A stretch of DNA of 64,000 nucleotides, taken from Lampris incognitus (lineage: Eukaryota > Chordata > Actinopteri > Lampriformes > Lampridae). The number at the start of each line of letters is the position of its first letter. The first letter of the stretch is position 1. Below are positions 20,801 through 32,800 of this stretch, in pieces. The position numbers and the translations under genes were made by a program. The DNA lies in contig NC_079223.1 of the NCBI RefSeq assembly GCF_029633865.1, forward strand, positions 1,902,797-1,966,796. Direction: 5' to 3'. Under the pieces are notes generated by a model. The model did no database searches and was not told the DNA's origin. It saw nothing but the letters and a program-made list of their open reading frames with translations.

Positions 20801-23800
20801 TCTACAGTAGATCTTCAGTAAAGTCTCTTCTTAAACCTGTCATATACAGTAGATCTTCACTAAAGTCTCTTCTGAAACCTGTCATATACAGTAGATCTTC
20901 AGTAAAGTCTCTTTTGAAACCTGTCATATACAGTAGATCTTCAGTAAAGTCCCTTCTGAAACCTGTCATGCAGTAGATCATCAGTAAAGTCTCTTCTGAA
21001 ACATGCCATCTACAGTAGATCTTCAGTAAAGTCTCTTCTGAAACCTGTCATATACGGTAGATCTTCAGTAAAGTCTCTTCTGAAACGTATTATATGCAGT
21101 AGATCTTCAGTAAAGTCTCTTCTGAAACATGTCATATACAGTAGATCTTCAGTAGTCTCTTCTGAAACATGCCATCTACAGTAGATCTTCAGTAAAGTCT
21201 CTTCTTAAACCTGTCATATACAGTAGATCTTCACTAAAGGCTCTTCTGAAACCTGTCGTATACAGTAGAGCTTCATTAAAGTCTCTTCCGAAACCTTTCA
21301 TATGCAGTAGAGCTTCAGTAAAGTCTCTTCTTAAACCTGTCATATACAGTAGGTCTTCAGTAAAGTCCCTTCTGAAACCTGTCATATGCAGTAGATCATC
21401 AGTAAAGTCTCTTCTGAAACATGCCATCTACAGTAGATCTTCAGTAAAGTCTCTTCTGAAACATGCCATATAGTACAGTAGAGCTTCAGTAAAGTATCTT
21501 CTGAAACGTGCCATCTACAGTAGATCTTCAGTAAAGTCTCTTCTGAAACATGCCATATAGTACAGTAGAGCTTCAGTAAAGTATCTTCTGAAACGTGCCA
21601 TCTACAGCAGAGCTTCAGTAAAGTCTCTTCTGAAACCTGTCATATACAGTAGATCTTCAGTAAAGTCTCTTCTGAAACATGTCATATACAGTAGATCTTC
21701 AGTAGTCTCTTCTGAAACATGCCATCTACAGTAGATCTTCAGTAAAGTCTCTTCTTAAACCTGTCATATACAGTAGATCTTCACTAAAGTCTCTTCTGAA
21801 ACATGTCACATACAGTAGAGCTTCATTAAAGTCTCTTCTGAAACCTGTCATATGCAGTAGATCTTCAGTAAAGTCTCTTCTTAAACCTGTCATATACAGT
21901 AGATCTTCAGTAAAGTCTCTTCTGAAATCTGTCATATGCAGTAGATCTTCAAGTCAATTTTATTTGTATAGCCCAATATCACAAATTACAAATGTGTCTC
22001 AGGGGGCTTTACAGCAACACAACATCCTGTCCTTAGACCCTCACATCGGATAAGGGACAACTCCCTAAAAACCTTTAACAGGGAGAAAAGCTCAGGGACA
22101 GCAACAGAGGAGGATCTCTCTCCCAAGACGTACAACGTGACATGATGTTGTGTTTACACAATTTACACAATACAACATTGAAAGAGGATAACACAATTAT
22201 AATGGATTTATAAAATCTATGAAGAATGTGATGAGGAGGATGCCAAGCAGTGTCGGAGAGGTAAAAGTATTTACATATGAGATAATCGGCTGCCTCTTTT
22301 TGTAGAAATTGGCAGTTGAACCTCTTAGGAAATATTTCACTAAATCCTTTAGCCTGGATGTAGAAAAAGGTGGATTTGGGCTTTTCCACTGTAACAGAAT
22401 GTGTGTATGGGCTATGAGTGAGGCAAAAGTGAGACTGGCTGGAATAAGGGGTACCCCATAGACGGCTATCAAAAGGCAGGGTTCTAGTGTAATATTGAGG
22501 GCTTTGCCTGACATAGAGAAACAAGACCAAAACTCTGGTCATTTTGGACAAGAAAAAAAACATGAGTATCATCTGCTGGTGGCGAGCCGCATCTGTCACA
22601 GGTATCATTGCACCTGGAAACAACTTATTAAGCCTAGCTTTTGTAAAATGAACTCTATGCAAGACCGTAAACTGAATTAAACTTAGACTGGCTCAAGAAG
22701 ATGTAGAGCTGACCCTGACTAGTGCCTCTTTCAGCCATTCGTCTGTCACATTCAATTCAATTCAATTCAGTTTATTGTCATTAAAAACAATGTGCAGACA
22801 CATGTTAAAAATGAAATGGCTGTTGCTTCACCAAACTGTCCTCCTCAGGAAATGCGGGCATTGTTGGGCCTTTTTCATAAGGGCCGGGATGTTTAATGTC
22901 CCGAAAGGTTCCTCGCTGATGTGGACTCCAAGGAATTTAAAACTGGAAACACGCTCCACTTCCATCCCATTGATGTGTATGGGGGAGTGGCTGCAGCTTC
23001 TAGACCTTCTGAAGTCCACAATCAGGTCCTTCGTCTTCTGCACATTGAGGACAAGATTGTTGGTAGTACACCATGATGTGAGGTGCTGAATCTCGTCCAC
23101 GTAGGCCGTCTTGTCATTGTTGGTGATACAGCCAATGACTGTGGTGTCATCTGCAAACTTAAATATAGCATTTGAAGGGTGAGTTGGCAGGCAGTTGTGG
23201 GTACAGAGGGAGAAAAGGAGGGGGCTCAGAACACAGCCTTGAGGGGCACCTGTGCTGAGGGTCAGGGTAGAGGAGGTGTGGTCACCTAACCTAACAGACT
23301 GAGGTCTGTTGGTCAGGAAGTCTAGGGTCCATTTACAGAGGGAGGGGTTGAGGCCAAGGGAGAGGAGTTTGGTGGTTAGTTTGGCAGGGATGATAGCGTT
23401 GAAGGCAGAGCTATAACCTATAAACAGCATTCAGATGTATGTGTTGTTAAGTTCAAGGTGGGTCATAACGAAGTGCAGGGCAGTGGCAATGGCATCCTCA
23501 GTAGACCTTTTGGGACGGTAGGCGAACTGATGTGGGTCGAATGTGGGAGGGATAATGTTTTTGATGTGAGCCAGAACGAGTCTCTCAAAGCACTTCATGG
23601 CAATGGGGGTGAGTGCTATGGGTCAGTAGTCATTGAGACATGTGGATGTTGGTTTCTTGGGGACAGGAATGATAGATGTGGTCTTAAAGCATGTGGGGAT
23701 TATGGATTGGGACAGTGAGAGGTTAAATATAGTTGTGAAGACCTCAGCCAGCTGGTCGGCACATTCCCGGAGGACCCGACTCGGTATACCGTCCGGTCCA

Positions 23801-26800
23801 GCAGCCTTCCGTGTGTTCACTCTGCGCAGTGATTCTCTGACCTCTGCGACTGATAGAGTGAGCACCTGGTTTTCTGGGTGGCTGGGGATTTTTGTGGCCG
23901 GGTGAGTATTGTCCTTGTCGAAGCGGGCATAGAAATGATTTAGCCTGTCTGGCAGGGAGGCATCATGGACAGTGGGACCACTATTGGAGCTTTTGTATTC
24001 TGTGATGGACTGAATGCCTTGCCACATTCGCCGGGATCAGCGTTATTGTGAAAGTGGTCCTCTATTCGTAGGGAATATTTATGTTTGGCTGTTCTGATGC
24101 CCTTTTTGAGGTTGGATCTAGCTGCGCTGTAGGCCTCACAGTTACCTGACTTGAACGCTGCATCCCAGACTTTCAGCAACTGCTGGACCTCACTGGTCAT
24201 CCAGGGTTTCTGGTTTGGAAAGGCGCAGATTGATTTTGTTGTTGTGACACTCTCAGTGCAAAAGTTAATGTAGGCTAGTATGGCAGATATCTGTTCATTA
24301 ATGTCTATATGGGAGCCATGGGTAGCTGAATGTGCAAAAATACTCCAGTCTGTGTTGTCAAAACAGTCCTGGAGTTCAGAGACTGCTCCTTCTGACCAAA
24401 CAGTGATTGTCTTTACTGCTGGCTTGACCCATTTTATTAGGGGTTTGTAGGCTGGGACCAGAAACAGGAAGAGGTGGTCAGAATGCCCCACGTGGGGGCA
24501 GGGAGTAGCTTTGTATGAGTCCTTAATGTTTGTATAGAGATGGTCCAGGGTGTTTTGTCCCCTAGTGGGACAGGAGAAATGCTGATGGAATTTGGGCAAT
24601 ACAGCCTTGAGGTTAGCCTGATTAAAATCACCACCTATGATAAGTGCATTGTCCGGGTGTTTGGTCTGTTGTCTGCTGATGGCACATTGTAGCTGCTTAA
24701 GTGCTACCTTAGCATTAGCATGTGGGGGGATGTATACAGCGGTGATGGTAATGGCCGTTAGCTCCCTGGGCAGGTAAAAAAGCCTGCACTGAATCATAAG
24801 GAGCTCGAGATCAGCAGAGCAATGCCTTTCAACGTTCTTTATATTGTCGAGTCGGCTATGTTGCTGTTGAGCCAAGTCTCCGTAAACATCAGCAGACAGC
24901 AGTTCTGCAGCCTTTTCTGAGAGTACAGCCTGAGTCTTATCTCGTCCATTTTGTTAGCTAACGATCGGACATTAGCCATGAAGATGCTGGGGAGGGAAAC
25001 TTTGAAGGGAGCGCTACTTAGCTTAGCATGTAGCCCGCCTCGTTTCCCCCTCTTCTGTTTACGTTGCCGACAGGGGGTACCATTTCCACTGCGAGGCCGG
25101 TGAGTGGATCATATGGATGAAGAAATTGTCCGTGATGGTGGAGGGAAGTGAGTAATCTGTTCTGAGGTTTAAAAGTTCTTGACGGCTCTAGAAGAGCGCA
25201 TGACCTACACTTGTAGGACTTACTTACCCAGGACTTACTTATTGGGTAAGTCCTGGGTAAGACACTAAACTGCAACCGCAGGCTGTAGAGGGGTAGAACC
25301 ATACCTCAGCAAGGGCCCTTTGGCTAAGGACGACGTCCCTACTGATAGAGCTGGTCCTCCTGCATGCCTGTATGGTACTTCCCATGGTGCCCAGTTCAGC
25401 CAACACATTGGGATAGGAGAAGGGAACTCTGATTTCAAATCCACCTGCTGCCTTGTCGGTTGATGCCTCTTTAGGCAAAGGCTAGGAGAAGGTAACTCTG
25501 AATTCAAATCCCCAGGCACAGTCTACCCAGCTGTCAGTACCCGGAAAGGGTAAACGATGGTGGCGCCACTCAGTCAACTCGGCAGCGATTCCGGCAACCG
25601 GCAGCTCTGTTTGTCAACTCGGCAGCAGTTCTGGCAAAAAGCAACAGGATTCCTCTGCGGCCGTCTCGGCTACGCTGTGCCACCGAACAACAGAGGAGCT
25701 TGCCAAGGGACACTATGGAGCACCAAGTGGTGTCGTCATCTAGGGTGCAGCCTCACATGTGCCCCTAACCAAGGCGATGGGAGGAAATAACTGGAGTTGG
25801 TCCCCAGGCGCTGCAAGGTGGCTGCCCACTGCTTCTAGCTACACAGCTAGGATGGGTTAAATGCAGAGAGTGAATTTCATTTGTATGTATGTACAAAATG
25901 ACTAATAAAGAATATTCTATTCTTTTCTGTAAATAAACTTAAAACTAACATATTGTAACGTGCATGGATAAGTTGACACGTTGGCCGTAAGCTAACGTGT
26001 CAACTTATCGGTGTGTACTACTCCCTTCAGAGGACAGCACAAACAGGCTCTAACCAGAGTAGAAAAAGAAGTGGGAGGCCGCGTTGCACAACTGAGCAAG
26101 AAGATAAGTACATTAGAGTCTCTAGTTTGAGAAACAGACGCCTCACAGGTCCCCAACTGGCATCTTCATTAAATAGTACCTGTTAGAGCCTGTTTGTGCT
26201 GTCCTCTGAAGGGAGTAGTACACACCGGTGTAGGAAATCTTCAATTTCTTAGCAATTTCTCGCATGGAATAGCCTTCATTTCTAAGAACAAGAATAGACT
26301 GTCGAGTTTCAGATGAAAGTTCTCTTTTTCTGGCCATTTTGAGCGTTTAATTGACCCCACAAATGTGATGCTCCAGAAACTCAATCTGCTCAAAGAAGTG
26401 CCCATCCAACCAATCCAACTTGTGGGAGCTGCTTCTGGAAGCGTGGGGTGCAATTTCTCCAGATTACCTCAACAAATTAACAGCTAGAATGCCAAAGGTC
26501 TGCAATGCTGTAATTGCTGCAAATGGAGGATTCTTTGACGAAAGCAAAGTTTGATGTAAAAAAAATCTTATTTCAAATACAAATCATTATTTCTAACCTT
26601 GTCAATGTCTTGACTCTATTTTCTATTCATTTCACAACATATGGTGGTGAATAAGTGTGACTTTTCATGGAAAACACAAAATTGTTTGGGTGATCCCAAA
26701 CTTTTGAACGGTAGTGTATGTATATATATTTATTTATTTATTTATTTTTCGTTAAATGAAGAGTTTAGTTGACTGGTTAGCGCAGTCGCCTGTGGTGTGG

Positions 26801-29800
26801 GCGACCTGGGCTCATGTCTCAGCTGTGGCGGTTCCCGGCTCCCCCTCGAATTCCTTACAATATTGAACATTAGTTTTTGTCCTAACCAACACACCTGTGT
26901 CTCCTAATCAAGTTCCTTAGTAAAGACTCTGCTGGTGGATTAGTGGGATCAGCAGCTGTAGAGAAAACCCTGAAGAGGGTTTCCTTAAATCAGTGGAAGA
27001 ACACCGACCGGGTATTGGAATGGTTTAGGGGCATAGATGACAAGAGCAGGCATATGTTCATATTCTTCGATATTTGTGAGTTTTACCCCTCCATAATTGA
27101 AGAGCTACTAAACAAAGCTATTGACTTTGCCTCAACATACACCAAGCCTTGGGAGGGGGCATGGAGACTGAGGTGAACTTTTCTGAGCAGATAAAGCCTA
27201 ACCGCTCTTGAGTAGGGATGGTTTCAGGAGACCACACCAGCTGGAAGAGTCGTCCTGTTCAACGATCATGAGTCAAAACCTCTGATTTGTGTTTGTGCTT
27301 GAACACCTCTTTACACAAGATGATTTGACTGAGTTAACCTCTTTTTGTTGTTGTTGACCTCCTCAATTTAGGTAATGCCTTCACTGACCAGGACCGCTGT
27401 GTTTGTGCTGGCTATGACAATGGAGACATCAAACTCTTTGACCTCCGCAACATGTCCCTGCGCTGGGAAACTAACATCAAAAATGGGGTGAGGCAAAGCA
27501 TCACGTCATGATGGCAACCATTTTAAATAAACGGAGGCCTGAAGGGGGCAGCTTGTGCAGACTTTTAAGATTCTAGCGACTGTTTTCCTTTTGACTTCAG
27601 GCTATTGCAGTTTTGGCCTTGAGCACCTTTTTGTTTTTGTTTTTGTTTTTGCGTTTATGCAGCATCACCCCTCCCCGCGCTCCATCCATCCATCCATTAT
27701 CCAGTCCGCTTACCCTATACAGGGACACGGGGATGCTGGAGCCTATCCCAGCAGTCATTGGGCGGCAGGTGGGGAGACACCCTGGACAGGCCGCCAGTCC
27801 ATCACAGTGCCGACACAAACTAACAAACATACGCACACACACACCTAGGGACAATTTAGTATAGCCGAGTGACCCGACCTACATGTCTTTGGACTGTGGG
27901 AAGAAACTGGAGCACCCGGAGGAAACCCACACAGACACGGGGAGAACATGTAAACTCCACACAGAGGACGACCTGGGACGACCCCCAAGGTTGGACTACC
28001 CTGGGGCTCAAACCCAGGACCTTCTTGCTGTGAGGCGACCGCGCTAACCACTGTGCCACCATGCCCCCCCCCCCCGTTTTAAAATACATGTTTCTGACGT
28101 TGCAGTGCTGGCCCTGAGATGATTAGTAAGCAATGTGTTTGCACAGGGAGAGGCTCCTGGGTTTGATCCCAGCCCATCTGTATGAAGTTTGGATGAGCCT
28201 CCTTTGCTTGTATCCTCTCATAGTCTCAAGACGTTGTTGGTATTTCAGTTGGAGAATCTAAATTGTCCATAGTTACTACTGTTGTGTGTTGGTCCTGTGA
28301 TGGCCTGGCAACCTGTCTGCCTGCCTTCTGCCCCCTGCCTGCTGTGATGGACTGGCAGTCTGTCTGCCTGCCCCCTGCCCCCTGCCTGCTGTGATGGACT
28401 CCAGCCCCCTCTGACATTTACATGAATGAACCAGTGCCATCCTCATGTGTGCAAGGGATTCATGTGTATATGTTGTTGCCCTTTCTCTGGGGAATTGGGA
28501 AATGCTCATAGAAATCAAACTCAGTGTTATACCCTGTTTCCCTCTGAACTTAAAACAGGTCATCTCCAAATGAAGAAAATGTATATTTTAGCAAGGATTT
28601 AGTAGCAAAAGCTGTTGTAAGCTCTGCAGCCTGCACTAGACAAAGAACCCGCACACAAAAGAAGTGGAGAGCATTTCAGATTATAACAGTGAAAACTCCT
28701 CAGTCCTGGAGTGTGCGTGTTCACGAAGGAAGCTGTTGTGTAAAATCCCGTAGTGGTACACCTGTGACTCTATAATGTCATCGCTGCTACTCGAAGACGC
28801 TCCAAACCATGTCTCTCCTGTCCTCGTGTAATGGCTCACAGTTGGCAAATCGTCTTTTGCTTCTCTCATTTATCAAACATGAACATAAATAAAGGTGGCT
28901 GGGCTCAGTATGATGCCTTTAACACATTCAGACATGTGGAGAGACTGTCCAGTGGAGTCCAGGAACTGGCTGTCATGGTTTCATCTGTGTCTCATGTCGC
29001 ACTCAGGTGTGCTGTGTGGAGTTTGACAGGAAAGACATCCACATGAACAAACTAGTGGCCACATCGCTGGAGGGGAAATTCCACGTCTTTGACATGAGGA
29101 CCCAGCACCCCACCAAGGGTTTTGCTTCTGTTTCTGAAAAGGTAATGGGCCCAGGTGGAGACCGAGACAGGTGGAGCGAGCCAGACAGATGTTTGACTCT
29201 AACATATGGAAACTGTCAGATGTTATTTTTCGAGTCTTGCAGAGGTTAGAAAGAAAAGAGAGGGTGGGGTGTTGTCGTTTAACAGCTGCAGGTGTTTGGG
29301 GGTGTTTGCTCTGTGGTAGTAGGGTCTGGGGCCAAAACCAGCAGCAGGTCGATGAGGAGGGGGAGAAGTGTGGGTTTTTTTTCTTGGTGCCAGTGGGAAA
29401 ATGGTAGAAAAACACACTTTGACCCTTGGAGTGCAGCACAGCCTTCCAACTGTGTGATAGGTGTGAGGAAGATCAGAGGCCGTGGCTGTCCAAATATTGG
29501 TGCGGTTCTTTTGAGGCGTCAACAGTTGGCACATCAGTATTGTAGAACTACAGGTCCAGAGGACTTGTTGGTCAGAATGAGTTCTTTGTATAGTTTACTT
29601 GTACATGCTAACATGTGGCTGCATTTAGAGTTTCAACATGTTTGTTGAAACGATGGGAAATGAAAGCATGAAGAAGCCCAGCAGCTTCTCCACCTGAGCG
29701 CTGAGCTCTTCAGTGTCTCAGACACAGTTCGACATGGAAACTTTACTCATGTCCAACTCAATGTCCGGCCCCTAATTCTAAAAGAACAATGTGCTGTGGT

Positions 29801-32800
29801 CCCGCCCTTCTCTAAATGTGCTGTTGTCCCGTCCTTCTCTAAATGTCCTGTTGTCCTGTCCTTCTCTAAATGTTTACAATGTTTTTTTCTAGAACACATT
29901 CATCCTTGCAGCTGTACTTGAATTGTACTAATGTCCCAGCTGTGTTTCTTTTAAAGTTTGGCATTACAGTGAAATGCCAAACTTTTCACTTTGACAGTCA
30001 GCTTCAGTGCTGGCAGTTCCCTTGCCCTCAGTGCTGGCAGTTCCCCTGCCCTCAGCCATGTGAAAAGAGGACATGTTCATGTGGGACCTTCTGTGTAACA
30101 AAAGTAATGTATACCATATACACCTAACCACGATGTTCTTGGTTCAAATTTGTGTCACAACCGTTCTTGCACATCATCTTCTACTAAATATCTCATGTCA
30201 GGGGTGTCCGGGTGGCGTGGCAATCTGTTCCGTTGCCTACCAACACAGGGATCGCCGGTTCGAATCCCCATGTTACCTCCGGCTTGGTCTGGCTTCCCCA
30301 GACACAATTGGCTCTGCGGGAGGGAAGCTGGATGTGAGTATATCCTGGTCGCTGCACTAGCGCCTCCTCTGGTTGGTCGGGGCACCTGTTGGGGGGAAGG
30401 GGGAACTGGGGAGAATAGCGTAATCCTCCCACCTGCTACGTCCCCCTGGTGAAACTCCTCCCTGTCAGGTGAAAAGAAGCGGCTGGTGACTCCACATGTA
30501 TCGGAGGAGGCGTGTGGTAGTCTGCAGCCCACCCCGGATCAGCAGAGGGGGTGGAGCAGAGACCAGGACGGCTCGGAAGAGTGGGGTGATTGGCCGGATA
30601 CAATGGAGGGAGAATCTCATGTCAGTCTTTAATGTCCTGTCAAGTAAAGCTACAACTGATGAACAACTGGGGGGAAAAGTGCAGATTTACAGGTGGCAGT
30701 AAGAATGAGGGGAGATGGATTAAGAGACCTGGTTGCAGAGACAATAAAATAAGGGTGGGGAAACTCTGACATCTGTAATATTGCTGTGTGCAGAGGCTGT
30801 GCTGCTGGGTCCTTACCACGGAAAGATGTTATCTAGTATGAGAGAGAAAAGTCTGAATCTCTACTAAATGTACACAACATGGTGGACACATTGATTGGTT
30901 TTCAACTAAGTAAACATGGTCCCAAGGTTTCTGCTCGGGCCTGGAAAGTCGGTATAAATGTGGAAACCACGTTTGACTGTTTCCAGGACTTTCAGGTGAA
31001 AAAAGGTAGTTGGGGATAATTCTATAAGGCGATAGAAAAAACATACTTCAGTACTCAAAAATATTAAAATCCAGAGAGGAAGAGAGTGCAGGCAGGGTGG
31101 AGTGGGTTTGAGAAGAGTGTCAGGAGTGATGTGTGACAGAAGGGTACCAGCAAGAGTTAAACGGAAGGTTTACAAGATTGTTGTGAGACCAGCTATGTTG
31201 TATGGTTTGGAGACAGTGGCACTGATGAAACGACAAGAGGTGGAGCTGGAGGTGGCAGAGGTGAAGATAATAAGATTTTCACTGGGAGTGATGAAGGACA
31301 GGATTAGGAACGAGTATATTAGAGGGACCGCTCAGGTTGGACGGTTTGGAGACAAAGCAAGAGAGACAAGCTTGAGATGGTTTGGACATGTGTGGAGGAG
31401 AGATGCTGGGTATATTGGGAGAAGGATGCTGAATATGGAGCTGCCAGGGAAGAGAAGAGGAAGGCCAAAGAGGAGGTTTATGGAGGTGGTGAGGGAGGAC
31501 ATGCAGGTGGCTGGTGTGACAGAGGAAGATGCAGAGGACAGGAAGAGATGGAAACGGATGATCCACTGTGGCGACCCCTAACGGGAGCAGCTGAAAGTAG
31601 CAGTAGTAGTCGTAGTAGTTGTAGTTGTAGATTAAAATCCAAAACGTTTAGGTTTGAACAAATATGGGCCTTTGAATGAGAAAAATTTTAAAACCCCTTC
31701 TTTCTGGCCTCAGAACCTCCGGTGACGACGTGTTTTCAGTGTGACTACCTTCATCTTTCATTAGGGTTAGGGCTAACCCTTCATCTTTCATTAGGGTTAG
31801 GGTTAGGGCTAACCCTTCATCTTTCATTAGGGTTAGGGCTAACCCTTCATTTTTCATTAGGGTTAGGGCTAACCCTTCATCTTTATTCAGGGTTAGGGTT
31901 AGGGCTAACCCTTCATCTTTCATTAGAGTTGGGGTTAGGGCTAACCTTTCATCTTTATTCAGGGTTAGGGTTAGGGCTAACCCTTCATCTTTCATTAGAG
32001 TTGGGGTTAGGGCTAACCCTTCATCTTTCATTAAGGTTAGGGCTAACCCTTCATTGTTGATTAGGTTTAGGGCTAACCCTTCATCTTTCATTAGGGTTAG
32101 GGCTAACCCTTTATCTTTCATTAGGGTTAGGGTTAGGGCTAACCCTTTATCTTTCATTAGGGTTAGTGTTAGGGCTAACCCTTCATCTTTCATTAGGGTT
32201 AGGACTAACCCTTCATCTTTCATTAGGGTTAGTGTTAGGGCTAACCCTTCATCTTTCATTAGGGTTAGGACTAACCCTTCATCTTTCATTAGGGTTAGTG
32301 TTAGGGCTAACCCTTCATCTTTCATTAGGGTTAGGGCTAACCCTTCATCTTTCATTAGGGTTAGGGCTAACCTTTCATCTTTGGTTAGGGTTAGGGTTGG
32401 GGCTAACCCTTCAGCTTTCATCAGGGTTAGGGCTAACCCTTCATCTTTCATTAGGGTTAGGGTTAGCGCTAACCCTTCATCTTTCATTAGGTTTAGGGTT
32501 AGGGCTAACCCTTCATCTTTCATTAGGGTTAGGGCTCACCCTTCATCTTTCATTAGGTTTAGGGTTAGGGCTAACTCTTCATCTTTCATTAGGTTTAGGG
32601 TTAGGGCTAACCCTTCATCTTTCATTAGGGTTAGGACTAACCCTTCATCTTTCATTAGGGTTAGTGTTAGGGCTAACCCTTCATCTTTCATTAGGGTTAG
32701 GACTAACCCTTCATCTTTCATTAGGGTTAGGGCTAACCCTTCATCTTTTATTAGGGTTAGGGCTAACCCTTCATCTTTGATTAGGGTTAGGGCTAACCTT

